A stretch of DNA of 64,000 nt from Qipengyuania algicida (GCF_009828025.1 NZ_WTYA01000002.1:372001-436000); one strand, 5' to 3'; positions 47,760 through 57,527 are shown, counted from the stretch's first letter. The notes: generated by a model from the letters alone, not told the origin. Numbers and translations are program-made.

Positions 47760-49227
47760 GACCGATCAACTCCCAGGCAATGACGCGGACGATGGGCTGG
47801 TAGCGCGCGGGCGCGATGGGGACAACGCCCCGCCGCTCACCGTGAGCGAGATTGCCCAGGCTTTGAAGCGCACGGTGGAGGAGCGTTTCGGCTTCGTGCG
47901 CCTGCGCGGCGAGTTGTCGGGGGTGAAGCGCGCAGCCTCGGGCCATCTCTACGCCAGCCTCAAGGACGAGAACGCGGTGATCGATGCCGTGATGTGGCGC
48001 GGCAACGTTCAACGCCTGGCCTTCGCACCCGAAGACGGGCTGGAGGTCGTGGCCAGCGGCAAGATCACCACCTATCCGGGCCGCTCGAAATACCAGATCG
48101 TGATCGAACGGATGGAATTGGCAGGTGAGGGTGCATTGCTCGCCCTTCTGGAAAAAACGCGCCAGCGGTTGGCGGCGGAAGGATTATTCGATCGCGACCG
48201 CAAGCGACCGCTCCCGTTCCTGCCGCGAACTATCGGCGTGGTGACTTCGCCGACAGGCGCCGTAATTCGCGATATCCTTCACCGGCTTGCCGACCGCTTC
48301 CCCAGCCGGGTCATTGTCTGGCCGGTGCTGGTTCAGGGGCAGGGCGCGGCTGCGCAGGTCGCTTCGGCGGTGCGCGGCTTTTCAGATCTACCCGAAGGCC
48401 ACGCCGACCGTCCGAACCTTGTGATCGTTGCGCGTGGCGGTGGTTCGATCGAAGATTTGTGGTGCTTCAACGAGGAGGAAGTGGTGCGGGCCATCGCCGC
48501 ATCGACGATCCCAACGATCAGTGCGGTCGGTCACGAAACCGACACCACGCTGGCCGATTACGCCGCCGACCGCCGCGCGCCGACGCCGACCGCCGCTGCC
48601 GAGATCGCGGTGCCAGTACGCGCCGATCTTGCCGCCACGCTGGAAGATTTTGCGCATCGACAGCGGCGTAGCGCGTTGCGCCCGGTGACGTTGGGGCGCG
48701 AGCGGCTGGCCGCGCGCGCCGAGCGCCTTCCACGGCCCGAAGTGCTGCTCCAGCCACAGGCGCAAAAGCTCGACGATCTGGCCGAACGCTTGCGCCGCGG
48801 GCTGACCGACAGTGCAAGCCGGGGCCGGGAAAAGCTCGGTGGGCTGAGACTGTCGCCAGCAATGCTCGAACGATCCCTGCGTGATTCGCGGCAGGCCTTG
48901 CAGCACGTCAGGCTGGAGCCTGCGCTGGTTCTGCGCCCGATTGCGGAGCGCAGCGAACGTCTCGCCGGCCTCGCAAGACTCGCCCAGCAGCTCCACCCCG
49001 ATCGTCCGCTCGAGCGTGGCTATGTCCGGGTGACGGGAGCGGGCGGCGTTACGGTCACCTCGCGCAAGCTCGCTGCCAGCGAAAGAGCGCTGGCGCTGCA
49101 TTTTGGCGATGGGGTGCTCAATGTCGTTCCAAAAGGCGAGAGAGCGCCGATACCGGCTCCGGCCAAACCACGCAAATCTGCGCGTCGTGACGTCCCGCCT
49201 GCGGGACAAGAGGATTTGTTCGACTGA
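47758..49227 (+). CDS. xseA: Exodeoxyribonuclease VII large subunit
   Basis: Single-strand DNA exonuclease used in mismatch repair and SOS. 489 residues: OB-fold domain ([20 protein letters not shown], near 50), catalytic core ([45 protein letters not shown]), long coiled-coil middle, then [11 protein letters not shown] 47758 has AAGGA six bases upstream, inside purD codons. The small subunit gene xseB is not in this window. Confidence 0.95.
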   Translation: MTDQLPGNDADDGLVARGRDGDNAPPLTVSEIAQALKRTVEERFGFVRLRGELSGVKRAASGHLYASLKDENAVIDAVMWRGNVQRLAFAPEDGLEVVASGKITTYPGRSKYQIVIERMELAGEGALLALLEKTRQRLAAEGLFDRDRKRPLPFLPRTIGVVTSPTGAVIRDILHRLADRFPSRVIVWPVLVQGQGAAAQVASAVRGFSDLPEGHADRPNLVIVARGGGSIEDLWCFNEEEVVRAIAASTIPTISAVGHETDTTLADYAADRRAPTPTAAAEIAVPVRADLAATLEDFAHRQRRSALRPVTLGRERLAARAERLPRPEVLLQPQAQKLDDLAERLRRGLTDSASRGREKLGGLRLSPAMLERSLRDSRQALQHVRLEPALVLRPIAERSERLAGLARLAQQLHPDRPLERGYVRVTGAGGVTVTSRKLAASERALALHFGDGVLNVVPKGERAPIPAPAKPRKSARRDVPPAGQEDLFD

Positions 49228-49251
49228 CCCGGTGATGCTAAGATCAAGGGT

Positions 49252-49461
49252 ATGTTGATGTCTTCCAATTCCTCAGGGTCGGGCAGTGAAGCCCGGCTGC
49301 AATATGGTCCCAATGGCTTTCGCGTGATTCGCCCCGGCCAACATGTGTTCTGCGCGGCAACGGGCGAGGCGATCCCGCTCGCTGACCTGCGCTACTGGAG
49401 CGTGGAACGGCAGGAGCCCTACGCCAGTGCGCAAATCGCTGCGGAGCAGCTCAAGCCGTGA
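49252..49461 (+). CDS. DUF2093 family protein
   Basis: 69 residues, alphaproteobacterial small family. Core ARLQYGPNGFRVIRPGQHVFCAATGEAIPL and RYWSVERQEPY. Function unknown. It sits between xseA and the M23 lipoprotein gene, with which it overlaps by four bases (GTGA). Confidence 0.85.
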   Translation: MLMSSNSSGSGSEARLQYGPNGFRVIRPGQHVFCAATGEAIPLADLRYWSVERQEPYASAQIAAEQLKP

Positions 49462-50420
49462 GATTTTCTGCTTTTGCGCCGATTTTCGGGTCGGCGCTCG
49501 TATTGCTTGTTACCGGCTGTGTTCCTGCTGCACCGTCCGCGCATGTGCCGGTAAAGCCGCTCCCGCCTTTGCGTGCGGCGACTGTGCCTCCAGCGGCACC
49601 GCAGTCCACTCCTGCGCCAGCCGCGCCATCTCCTCGCGCGACTCCAGCAACCCTCGTCCGTAGCGATTTCTCCGTTGCGGGAGAGCTGGAGCAAGGAGGT
49701 TGGATTCGTGGACGGGTGCCAAGCGGAACTGTCAGCGCCAGACTCGGCGATGAGCCGGTCCGTTTCGATGCCATCGGGCATTTCTTCGCCGGTTTCGACC
49801 GCAACGCACCTGAGAGCGAAACGCTATTCGCGACATTGAGCAATGGGCAGACAATCACGCGCACGCTGGCCATCGCTCCGCGCCAATGGCGGATCGAGCG
49901 CGTCAATGTGCCGATGCGCAAGGGCGGGCCGAGTGCGGCCTTCATGAAGATTCGCCGCCCCGAACTCGCCGCGATCAATGCTGCGCGTGCCGAGCAGACC
50001 GATGCTGATGGCTGGAAGCAGAAATTCATCTGGCCGGTGAAAGGACGGATCTCCGGGCTTTTCGGCTCCCAGCGGATCTATCAGGGCGTGCCGGGCGCGT
50101 ATCATTCGGGAATCGACATCGCGACCGGCGAATCGGGCACACCCTATGTCGCTCCGGCGGATGGGGTGGTCGTGCTGGCGAGCCAGAAGCCGTTCAGTCT
50201 CGAAGGCAATCTGCTGATCATCGACCACGGCATGGGCCTCAACAGCGCCTTCCTGCACTCATCGAAAATCGTTGTGCATCAGGGCGAGCATGTGAAGCAG
50301 GGGCAATTGCTCGGCTATATCGGCTCGACCGGGCGCGCGACCGGCCCGCATTTGCACTGGAGCCTCAAATGGGAGGATTCGCGGCTCGACCCGCTGTTGT
50401 TCACCGGGCCAATGCCCTGA
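49458..50420 (+). CDS. M23 family metallopeptidase, lipoprotein-type
   Basis: 320 residues from GTG 49458. Signal peptide with lipobox LLVTGC (Cys near 20), Pro/Ala linker, then an N-terminal domain and an M23 peptidase (LytM) with zinc ligands in AYHSGIDIATGE and GPHLHWSL, plus HQGEHVKQGQLLGYIGS. Probable peptidoglycan endopeptidase or activator of an amidase. Confidence 0.9.
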   Translation: MRFSAFAPIFGSALVLLVTGCVPAAPSAHVPVKPLPPLRAATVPPAAPQSTPAPAAPSPRATPATLVRSDFSVAGELEQGGWIRGRVPSGTVSARLGDEPVRFDAIGHFFAGFDRNAPESETLFATLSNGQTITRTLAIAPRQWRIERVNVPMRKGGPSAAFMKIRRPELAAINAARAEQTDADGWKQKFIWPVKGRISGLFGSQRIYQGVPGAYHSGIDIATGESGTPYVAPADGVVVLASQKPFSLEGNLLIIDHGMGLNSAFLHSSKIVVHQGEHVKQGQLLGYIGSTGRATGPHLHWSLKWEDSRLDPLLFTGPMP

Positions 50421-50448
50421 CGGCTTGCGGCGGATTTCAGACGCGCGA

Positions 50449-50480
50449 AAAGAGCGCGCGGGGAATGCCCCGCGCGCCCT
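50449..50480. terminator. Hairpin between M23 gene and rpmB, probable bidirectional terminator
   Basis: Perfect 10-bp stem GCGCGCGGGG (50455-50464) / CCCCGCGCGC (50469-50478), loop AATG. On the minus strand it is followed by TCTTTTC (for rpmB); on the plus strand by CCTTTCTC (for the M23 gene). Confidence 0.8.
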
Positions 50481-50513
50481 TTCTCATGTTCGCCAAGGGC
50501 GTTGTGCGCCGCC

Positions 50514-50801
50514 TCAGGCGGCGACAGCGGCCTTCTTCAGCTCACGCTTCACCTTGAGGGCGCGCGCGCTGAGCTTGGTGTCGCTGGTCTTGAGCAGCCA
50601 GTTGTCCAAACCGCCATTGTGCTCGACCGAGCGCAGGCCCTGGGTCGACACGCGGAACTTGAAGCTGCGATCGAGCTTCTCGCTCATCAGCGTGACATTC
50701 TGCAGGTTGGGCAGGAAGACCTTCTTGGTCTTGTTGTTGGCGTGGCTCACATTGTGGCCGACCTGGCGGCCCTTGCCCGTCAGTTCGCAAATGCGCGACA
50801 T
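50514..50801 (-). CDS. rpmB: 50S ribosomal protein L28
   Basis: 95 residues starting [20 protein letters not shown] and continuing [18 protein letters not shown] and [12 protein letters not shown]. The start ATG is at 50799-50801. The open frame upstream (to 50885) lacks L28 similarity. Confidence 0.97.
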   Translation of the reverse strand: MSRICELTGKGRQVGHNVSHANNKTKKVFLPNLQNVTLMSEKLDRSFKFRVSTQGLRSVEHNGGLDNWLLKTSDTKLSARALKVKRELKKAAVAA

Positions 50802-50901
50802 GATAAATCTCGTTCGTAAAAGGTTGCCGGTAAGTCCGGGAAAGGCGCGCGCATAGCGAGAGGCTCGCGAATCGTCAAGCTTCACGCTACCTCACTGGCC
50901 T

Positions 50902-51357
50902 ATGACCCGCTGGCCAATACCCCCATCGATGCAGCGCGCCCTTGCCTTGGCGCAGGAGGCCGCGCGGGCAGGAGAAGTGCCGATTGGCGCGGTTGTGGTC
51001 AAGGAGGGCGCGATTATCGGCGAAGGGCGCAATGCTCCGCGTGGCACCCACGATCCGACCGCCCATGCCGAAATCGCCGCGATTCGCGCGGCCGCCGTGG
51101 CGCTGGGCGACGAGAGGCTGACCGGCTGCGAACTGTTTGTGACGCTGGAGCCTTGCGCGATGTGCGCTGGCGCGATCGTTCATGCGCGCATCGCGCGCGT
51201 AACTTACGCCGCTTCAGACCCCAAGGGCGGCGCGGTGGAGCATGGTGCCCGCGTGTTCGATCATCCGCAGGCACTGCACAAGCCCGAAGTCGTCTCCGGA
51301 CTTGGCGAGGCCGAATCGGCGGAGCTGTTGCGAGACTTCTTTCGCGAACGGCGCTGA
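50902..51357 (+). CDS. tadA: tRNA-specific adenosine deaminase TadA
   Basis: Zinc enzyme that turns A34 of tRNA-Arg(ACG) into inosine. 151 residues. Zinc/catalytic motifs: HAEIAAIRAA (H and Glu, near residue 54) and PCAMCAGAIVHARI (Cys pair, near 84). C-terminal FRERR-like tail. It is the only tRNA-modification gene here. Confidence 0.93.
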   Translation: MTRWPIPPSMQRALALAQEAARAGEVPIGAVVVKEGAIIGEGRNAPRGTHDPTAHAEIAAIRAAAVALGDERLTGCELFVTLEPCAMCAGAIVHARIARVTYAASDPKGGAVEHGARVFDHPQALHKPEVVSGLGEAESAELLRDFFRERR

Positions 51358-51359
51358 GA

Positions 51360-52091
51360 TCAGTCCAGCGGGCGAATTCGCACGCGCGCCGGGTCCGCCG
51401 GACCCCATTGCTGCCGGGTGCAACGCAGCGGCTTGAGCATCTTGTCATAGCATAGCCACAATTCGGTGAGCCAACCGCTGCGGGTGAGGGCCAAGCCGAC
51501 CATGTCCGGTGTCCAGCCCGGATTGGCTGCTGCGAAAGCTTCTCGAACATTGGCTGCGGTCACGATGCGCTTTTGCGCCAAGCGGTTAAGATCGGGGAGA
51601 TGATATGACCGATACAGCATACGCGTCGTGCGGAAGAATTCGTCGGGGTTCATGCTGGTGCAGCTGCCATGTTTGCCCCATTCATGCGCGAGCAGGCGGC
51701 GCGATGGGGTGATGCAAATCTGCTTCGCGATAGTGCTGGCATTGGGCTGCTGGCGTGTTGGGCACCATTGCGGCCAGCTGGTCTTGCCATTGGGCCACAA
51801 CCCATGGACCGTCAGCCCGAAACGCCCGTTCTTGCCCGAACATTGTAGCTTGCCCCATCCCGAAACCTTGCGGTCATGGCAGAACTGCGGGCTCCAGATC
51901 AGCGACATGATGTAATTGTCGATGGGCATGATCCGCGTCGGCCCATCGGGCTTCGCGGGCAGCGGTGCGCTAATCCTGGGCATCCGGCAATTCTCGGCCT
52001 GCGCGGAAGCAGCGCTCGGCAAGGCGGCGACAGACATGGCGCAGGCGATGGATGCCAGCACAGGAAAACGGGTGGAGGCGAGCGATGTCAT
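51360..52091 (-). CDS. Secreted ribonuclease T2 family protein
   Basis: 243 residues with a signal peptide (VLASIACAMSVAALPSAAS) and the two RNase T2 active-site motifs: LTVHGLWPNG (CAS I) and HEWGKHGSC (CAS II). About six cysteines. Periplasmic RNA degradation. Start ATG 52089-52091 overlaps the nadC stop (ATGA). Confidence 0.92.
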   Translation of the reverse strand: MTSLASTRFPVLASIACAMSVAALPSAASAQAENCRMPRISAPLPAKPDGPTRIMPIDNYIMSLIWSPQFCHDRKVSGWGKLQCSGKNGRFGLTVHGLWPNGKTSWPQWCPTRQQPNASTIAKQICITPSRRLLAHEWGKHGSCTSMNPDEFFRTTRMLYRSYHLPDLNRLAQKRIVTAANVREAFAAANPGWTPDMVGLALTRSGWLTELWLCYDKMLKPLRCTRQQWGPADPARVRIRPLD

Positions 52092-52948
52092 AGCGGCGTG
52101 AAATCCAGTCCGATATCGGCAGCAGGTGCGCTTTGCGTCAGCCGCCCGACCGACACATAATCGACGCCGGTCGCCGCCTTGGCCTTGATGGTTTGCAGAT
52201 TGATCCCGCCGCTTGCCTCGGTCGGGACGCGACCGGCGACCAGCGCGACCGCCTCGCGCAAAGTGTCGGGTTCCATATTGTCGAGCAGCAGCCGCGTTGC
52301 TCCGGCAGCCAGCGCGGGTTCGATCTGGTCGATGCGGTCCACTTCGCAAATGATCTCGGCAACGCCAGCCGTGACCGCGCGGCGCACCGCCTCGCCCACC
52401 GATCCGGCGACCAGCACGTGGTTGTCCTTGATCATCGCCGCGTCCCACAGCCCCATCCGATGATTGGATCCGCCGCCCATGCGGACGGCGTATTTCTCAA
52501 GATGACGCAAGCCGGGGATGGTCTTGCGCGTATCGAGCAGCGTACAATCGGAATTGTCCATCGTGCGGACATATTCGGCAACCAGAGTGGCAATTCCCGA
52601 AAGGTGCTGGACCGTATTGAGCGCCGCGCGCTCGGCGGTCAGCATGGCGCGGGCATTGCCGGTAAGCCGCATCAGATCGGTTCCTGGCGCAACCGCGTCG
52701 CCTTCCGCCACCAGCAGCTCAATCTCCATGTCCGGATCGAGTGCGCAAAAAAACGCCTCTGCCACCGGTAGCCCGGCGACGCGAATCGCATCACGGCTGT
52801 CCATCACCCCGGAAAACCGCGCATCGGCGGGGATGACGCTTTCAGATGTCACATCATGCCCGCCGCCCGGCAGGCCTTTACCGAGATCTTCGGCAAGGGT
52901 CTCGCGGACGAAGCGGCCCATGTCGAAGCCGGGAAGGGTAAAGCTCAT
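52088..52948 (-). CDS. nadC: Nicotinate-nucleotide pyrophosphorylase (carboxylating)
   Basis: Converts quinolinate plus PRPP to nicotinate mononucleotide in NAD synthesis. 286 residues: TLAEDLGKGLPGG start region, LLDTRKTIPGLRHLEKYAV near 145, IKDNHVLVAGSV near 180, and EASGGINLQTIKAKAATGVDYVS near the end. nadA and nadB are not adjacent. Stop overlaps the RNase gene. Confidence 0.95.
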   Translation of the reverse strand: MSFTLPGFDMGRFVRETLAEDLGKGLPGGGHDVTSESVIPADARFSGVMDSRDAIRVAGLPVAEAFFCALDPDMEIELLVAEGDAVAPGTDLMRLTGNARAMLTAERAALNTVQHLSGIATLVAEYVRTMDNSDCTLLDTRKTIPGLRHLEKYAVRMGGGSNHRMGLWDAAMIKDNHVLVAGSVGEAVRRAVTAGVAEIICEVDRIDQIEPALAAGATRLLLDNMEPDTLREAVALVAGRVPTEASGGINLQTIKAKAATGVDYVSVGRLTQSAPAADIGLDFTPL

Positions 52949-53068
52949 GCAAGTGTCCTAACCGGGCCGGGGGAGGCCCGGCAAGGGCAAGCGCGTGTCC
53001 ACAGGTGCCCGTAGCAAAGCAAAGGAACAGTTTCGAGAACGCAAGCACGGAGGGGCTTGCGCAAAACA

Positions 53069-53866
53069 TCAGTGCACGAAGCGCGCGACCACATCGCGAT
53101 AGGAGCGCGACACTTTCACCTCCGCGCCCGAATCGAGCACGAGGAAACATTCGCCATTGGTGTGCGGTTTAACCTGGCGCACCTGGTCGAGGTTGACGAT
53201 GGTCGAGCGATGGACGCGCTGGAACTTGCGCGGGTCGAGCCTGCGTTCGAGATCCTTCATCGTCTCGCGCAGGATCAGCGAATTGTCGCCGGTATAGATG
53301 CACATATAGTCGCCTGCCGCCTCGATATGCTCGATCGTGTCGACTTCGACGCGGAAGATTTGCCCGCGATCCTTGATGTTGATGAGCTTTTCGAACCGGC
53401 CAGCGGCCTCTGTGTCCTCGCCGACGAATTCCTCCGCTGCCTCGGGTGCGACTTCGGAGAGAACATTCATGAGCTTTTCGGCTTCCTCGGAGGATTTCTT
53501 CTCCGCGATGCGCTGGCGTACGCGCTCCACCGTATCGGCCAACTTGTCCTCGTCGACCGGCTTCATGAGGTAATTCACTGCATTTGCCTCGAAAGCGCGA
53601 ATCGCGTGCTCCTCGTAGGCGGTGACGAAAACGAACAGCGGGGGTTCGATTTCCATGACGCCTTGTACGACGGAAAATCCGTCGAAACCCGGCATCTGGA
53701 TATCGAGGAACACGAGATCGGGTTTCAGCGTCTTGATCGCGCGGATCGCTTCGCGGCCGTTCTGGCAGGTTTCGATGATCTCGACGTCCTCGAAACGCTC
53801 CAGCCTCAGCTGAAGTCCTTGAATGGCAAGCTTTTCGTCATCGACGAGAATGGTGCGAATGGTCAT
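53069..53866 (-). CDS. LytTR family response regulator
   Basis: 265 residues: receiver with D9-D10, phospho-acceptor D55 (LVFLDIQMPGFDG) and K102 (YLMKPVD), an acidic helical linker (about 118-150), then the LytTR domain (EHIEAAGDYMCIYT; KFQRVHRSTIVNLDQV). Lies three bases after the kinase gene stop. Second LytS/LytTR pair of the window. Confidence 0.92.
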   Translation of the reverse strand: MTIRTILVDDEKLAIQGLQLRLERFEDVEIIETCQNGREAIRAIKTLKPDLVFLDIQMPGFDGFSVVQGVMEIEPPLFVFVTAYEEHAIRAFEANAVNYLMKPVDEDKLADTVERVRQRIAEKKSSEEAEKLMNVLSEVAPEAAEEFVGEDTEAAGRFEKLINIKDRGQIFRVEVDTIEHIEAAGDYMCIYTGDNSLILRETMKDLERRLDPRKFQRVHRSTIVNLDQVRQVKPHTNGECFLVLDSGAEVKVSRSYRDVVARFVH

Positions 53867-53869
53867 GGT

Positions 53870-55093
53870 TCAAGTAGCCCTTTGGGGGGTTGGCATACCG
53901 CCAACGAGCGAAGCCGTTGCCGGTTGCGTGGCCGCGGCCGATTGCGCAGGTGCGGATGAATGAGGCGTTGATCGTTCGCCGGTTTCGATCTCTTCGAAGG
54001 GCAGCTCGATCAATACGGAAAATCCGCCGCTGTCCGGGGAGCGTATCTCGAAACGATGCTCGTCGCCATAGGCCTGTGCGAGCCGGTCGCGAATATTGGC
54101 AAGGCCAACACCGGTCGAACTCGGGCGACGGATGCGTCCGGGAAGGTTTGCGCCCAGACCCTCAGAACCGCCTTTGCGAATGCCGGGGCCGGTGTCGGAC
54201 ACGGTGACTCGCAAGCGCGGACCGACGACCTGCGCAACCAGGCTGATCATTGCACCCTCTTCCTGCGGGGTTACGCCATATTTGATTGCATTCTCGATCA
54301 AGGGTTGTAGCAGCATGGAAGGGATCGCGGCTAGGGCCGCCTGCGGTTCGACGCGAAAATCGGTTTGCAGGCGTTCCTCGAAGCGCATCCGTTCAATCTC
54401 GAGATAGAGCTTCAACGTCTCGACTTCCTGCTCGACGCTGACCGTCCCGCCGGGCTGGCTGACGAGCGTATGGCGCAGGAAATTGGATAGGCGTGTGAGC
54501 ATAGCGTTTGCCGGTTCGGTCTGCTTGAGCAGCACCAGCGTACTGATCGAATTCAAGGTGTTGAAAAGGAAATGCGGGTTGAGCTGGTAACGCAGCATCG
54601 CCAGCTGCGCGCTGGTCGCCTGCGCTTCGAGCCGTTCCAACTGGTCAGCCTGTTCCTCGACCCGGAGGAAGAAATTGATCGCGTAATAGAGCGCCGACCA
54701 TGCGCCGAGCACTGTCAGATCGTAGAGATAAATGCCGATGAACAGGCTGACGAAATCGCTGTCGCTCTGCGCACTGGCCATTTCGAGGATCCAGCCGTCG
54801 ATAAAGGCATGGACGCCGACCGCGACCGCGAGCGAGACCGCTGTCAGCCCCCAGGTCACCAGCGGCTTGCGTGTGATCAGCTGGCGATAGGCGACCGACA
54901 GGATCAGGCTGATGAAAAAGCCCGTCAGCGCGGCCATGAAATAGATCAGCAGGCGCGAAGGCGGCTGGTTGTTGGCGAACGCGGTAATCGCGCGCAGCAG
55001 GAAATAGCCGCCCCAACCGGCAAATTGCAGGTTCCAGAATGCGCGGCTCTTGTTGGCGAAGAACGGCGTCGGTTCGAAGGGCAGCACGGCCAT
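53870..55093 (-). CDS. LytS/YehU-type sensor histidine kinase
   Basis: 407 residues with about five hydrophobic segments in the first 145, then a coiled-coil and the kinase domain with His174 (RYQLNPHFLFNTLNSI) and LQPLIENAIKYG, SDTGPGIRKG, GVGLANIRDRL. A long Ser/Pro-rich tail follows. Sole partner: the response regulator just downstream. Confidence 0.9.
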   Translation of the reverse strand: MAVLPFEPTPFFANKSRAFWNLQFAGWGGYFLLRAITAFANNQPPSRLLIYFMAALTGFFISLILSVAYRQLITRKPLVTWGLTAVSLAVAVGVHAFIDGWILEMASAQSDSDFVSLFIGIYLYDLTVLGAWSALYYAINFFLRVEEQADQLERLEAQATSAQLAMLRYQLNPHFLFNTLNSISTLVLLKQTEPANAMLTRLSNFLRHTLVSQPGGTVSVEQEVETLKLYLEIERMRFEERLQTDFRVEPQAALAAIPSMLLQPLIENAIKYGVTPQEEGAMISLVAQVVGPRLRVTVSDTGPGIRKGGSEGLGANLPGRIRRPSSTGVGLANIRDRLAQAYGDEHRFEIRSPDSGGFSVLIELPFEEIETGERSTPHSSAPAQSAAATQPATASLVGGMPTPQRAT

Positions 55094-55176
55094 AGGTGCA
55101 CTGCCTTAGCGTAATTGCAGGGGCGAGCGCCAGCCGCTACACTCATGCAGAAGGGGCGGGACGAGGGAGAGATACG

Positions 55177-55788
55177 ATGGATGTCATGGACGATACGCAG
55201 CATGGTGCCGCCGAACGCGCCAAATTCCGCGAAATGAAGGAAGGCACGGCCGAGGACTGGGCGATCATCGGCGGTGAATACATGGCCTTCGCCAAGGGCT
55301 TGCCAGATCGCGTTCTGGACCATCTCAAACTGCTCGATGGCGATTTCGGCGGGTTTCCCGTCGATCGGCTGGAGCACTCGTTGCAAACCGCCACCCGCGC
55401 CCATCGCGACGGGCGGGATGAGCGCTATGTGGTGATGGCATTGCTGCACGACATCGGCGATACGCTGGGCAGCTACAACCATCCCGAAGTCGCCGCTTCG
55501 ATCATCAAGCCTTTCGTGTCGGAGGAGGTGCACTGGATCTGCCAGAACCATGGCGCTTTCCAGGGCTATTACTATTTCCACTTCCTCGGCATGGATCAGA
55601 ACGCACGCGAGAAATTCCGTGGGCACGAGCATTTCGAAGCCTGCCGCGAATTTTGCGAAAAATACGATCAGGCTGCGTTCGATCCCGATTACGACAGCGA
55701 ATCGCTCGAGTTCTTCGAACCGATGGTGCGCCGGGTGATGGCGCGGCCGCTGGCCTCGATGTACGCCAAGGCGCTTGCGAAGGAGTAG
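55177..55788 (+). CDS. HD-domain protein, possibly a diiron oxygenase-type HD fold
   Basis: 203 residues from ATG 55177 (GAGGGAGA just upstream). Ligand-type residues: H67 (LEHSLQTA), H91-D92 (LLHDIGD), H102 (YNHPEV), H125 (CQNHGAF) and a C-terminal Asp among D169-D173. The spacing from H67 to H91 is 24, as in the mixed-valent diiron oxygenase PhnZ, but the Tyr/Glu pair of PhnZ before the first His is not seen. Either a phosphohydrolase or an oxygenase; substrate unknown. Confidence 0.75.
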   Translation: MDVMDDTQHGAAERAKFREMKEGTAEDWAIIGGEYMAFAKGLPDRVLDHLKLLDGDFGGFPVDRLEHSLQTATRAHRDGRDERYVVMALLHDIGDTLGSYNHPEVAASIIKPFVSEEVHWICQNHGAFQGYYYFHFLGMDQNAREKFRGHEHFEACREFCEKYDQAAFDPDYDSESLEFFEPMVRRVMARPLASMYAKALAKE

Positions 55789-55797
55789 TCGCGCAGC

Positions 55798-55815
55798 CTA
55801 GGGTCAGGACCCTAG
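55798..55815. repeat. 18-base perfect palindrome between convergent genes
   Basis: CTAGGGTC-AG-GACCCTAG, lying between the HD-protein stop and overlapping the stop of the M48/PDZ gene. Probably a terminator stem or a protein-binding site; no T-run on either strand. Confidence 0.5.
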
Positions 55816-56825
55816 AGCTTGCCGTTGGCGATATCCTCGCGGATGAAATGCGCCGCCCAGTCGGCCTTACCGTCTTTCGCAATGGCAGCGCGGACTTTGG
55901 CAACTTCCTGCTCGATCATCGCCGCGCGCTCGTCCCACCCGTCATGGTCGCGCTTGCGGAACAGGCCGCCATCGTGGACCGGCCCCCAATGACGCATGAA
56001 GTGCACCATGGATTCCGGGTCATAGCCCGCATTGGCGAGCAGCCACGGTGCGAGACGATCGGCCTCGCGTTCGGTCAGGCGCACGCGGGTCATACTGCGC
56101 CCCAGGCTGTCGAGCAGCTTGCGGTGGGCGAGCAGATTATGCGCCAGCTCATGCGCGACCGCACCGGCGAGTTCATTTTGAGGGTAGGAGAAGGCAGCAA
56201 AATCATGCCCCAGGATGACGCGTGTTCCATCGGCCTCGGCCTTGCTACCCTTGGCCAACACCTCGAACCGGGTCGGGCAGGCGGGTACGCCCGTAAGGGT
56301 CGCGCGATGCAATGTGCCCTCGGGCGTTGACCAGCTCAGCGTTACGGAGCCACGAGCGGTGGCCGCCGCAAGTGCCTCATCCACAGCGACCAGCCGCTTC
56401 CAGCGTGGCTTCTGCTCCGGGAACGCGGTGGCGATGTTCTCGTCATCGAGCGACAGCAAGGTGTCGTCCCGGGTCAGCCCTGCTTGAGCCGCTGGCGAGT
56501 CGGCGGCCACTGCCTCGACCGCAATATCTGCTTTGAGGCCAAGCTCGCGGCGGACCTCGGCGGGATCGTCATAAGCCCCCGCATCATGCAGCAGCAGCCC
56601 AAGCCGCGGCGCCGCATCCTTGCAGAACGCTGCATTGCCTCGCACCAGACGCCACCCCACCGCGAACAGTTCGCTGTCACGCTGCTGCAGTTCCGCCAGA
56701 TCCTTGCTCGGACCGGTCGGGGTAGCGCTGGCCTGGGCGAGCGGCGTCGCATCAACCACGGTGCTTGCAAATAGCCAGATGGATAATGCCAGCCCTATGG
56801 CAGGCAGACGGATACGCCAGATCAT
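55812..56825 (-). CDS. Exported M48-type metallopeptidase with PDZ domain
   Basis: 337 residues, signal peptide (LPAIGLALSIWLFASTVVDA), a PDZ-like region (about 95-160: DIAVEAVAADSPAAQAGL) and a zinc protease domain with HELAHNLLAH near residue 226 and downstream TEREADRL giving the third ligand. Its ATG overlaps the DsbA-like stop by four bases. Part of a periplasmic protease/redox cluster. Confidence 0.88.
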   Translation of the reverse strand: MIWRIRLPAIGLALSIWLFASTVVDATPLAQASATPTGPSKDLAELQQRDSELFAVGWRLVRGNAAFCKDAAPRLGLLLHDAGAYDDPAEVRRELGLKADIAVEAVAADSPAAQAGLTRDDTLLSLDDENIATAFPEQKPRWKRLVAVDEALAAATARGSVTLSWSTPEGTLHRATLTGVPACPTRFEVLAKGSKAEADGTRVILGHDFAAFSYPQNELAGAVAHELAHNLLAHRKLLDSLGRSMTRVRLTEREADRLAPWLLANAGYDPESMVHFMRHWGPVHDGGLFRKRDHDGWDERAAMIEQEVAKVRAAIAKDGKADWAAHFIREDIANGKL

Positions 56826-57514
56826 GCGCTCTTTTCGTCGCTAATCGCGTCGGCCAGGGCACGATAGCCGACTGCGCCCTGAAGAATCTGATTGCCAGCA
56901 ATCCAGCTCGGTGTTCCGGTAAAGCCGAGCGTGCTGGCCAACGCATTGTTTTTGGCTAGCTCGTTGGTCACTTCCTGCGAGGCGGCGTCCCTGCGCGCCT
57001 GCGCCATATCGAGATTGGCTTCCTGCGCGGCGCGGTCGATCGAGGCTGGGCTGGGTGGGCCATCCTTGAACATGGCACGGTAAAAAGCGGCGTATTTGCT
57101 CTGCTTGGCTGCTGCCAGCGCCATCCTTGCCGCCGCTTCGCTGCCGTCGAAGATGGGCCATTCGCGCACCACTATCCGCAGGTTGGGATCGTTGCGGATC
57201 AGCTTCTGCACGTCGGCTTCGCTCGCGCGGCAATAGGTGCAGCCGTAATCGGTGAACTTGACCAGTGTCTTGGTGCCCTTGGGATTGCCCAGAACCGCGC
57301 CGGGAAATGGCGTATCGGCGATCGGGCCGACCTGTGCCAGCCGCGCTTTGTTTCGCTGATCCTGAAGCTTGCCGGCCATGTCCGACAGGATTTCCGGGTT
57401 GGCCATCAGATAGCTGCGGGTTTGGCCATCGCCAAGACCAGTGAGCGACCATGCCGCTGCTCCGGCAAAACCGAAAACTGCCGCGATCAGCGCGGTGACG
57501 AGATTGCGTAACAT
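56822..57514 (-). CDS. DsbA-like periplasmic oxidoreductase with CTYC motif
   Basis: 230 residues, signal peptide/anchor (TALIAAVFGFAGAAAWSL), thioredoxin fold with active motif GCTYCRAS near residue 85 and cis-Pro GTPSWIAG. CTYC replaces the usual CPHC. Same family as the protein at 45810 but on a different operon. Overlaps the M48/PDZ gene and starts 13 bases after the M48/TPR stop. Confidence 0.87.
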   Translation of the reverse strand: MLRNLVTALIAAVFGFAGAAAWSLTGLGDGQTRSYLMANPEILSDMAGKLQDQRNKARLAQVGPIADTPFPGAVLGNPKGTKTLVKFTDYGCTYCRASEADVQKLIRNDPNLRIVVREWPIFDGSEAAARMALAAAKQSKYAAFYRAMFKDGPPSPASIDRAAQEANLDMAQARRDAASQEVTNELAKNNALASTLGFTGTPSWIAGNQILQGAVGYRALADAISDEKSA

Positions 57515-57527
57515 TTCTATTTTCGCC

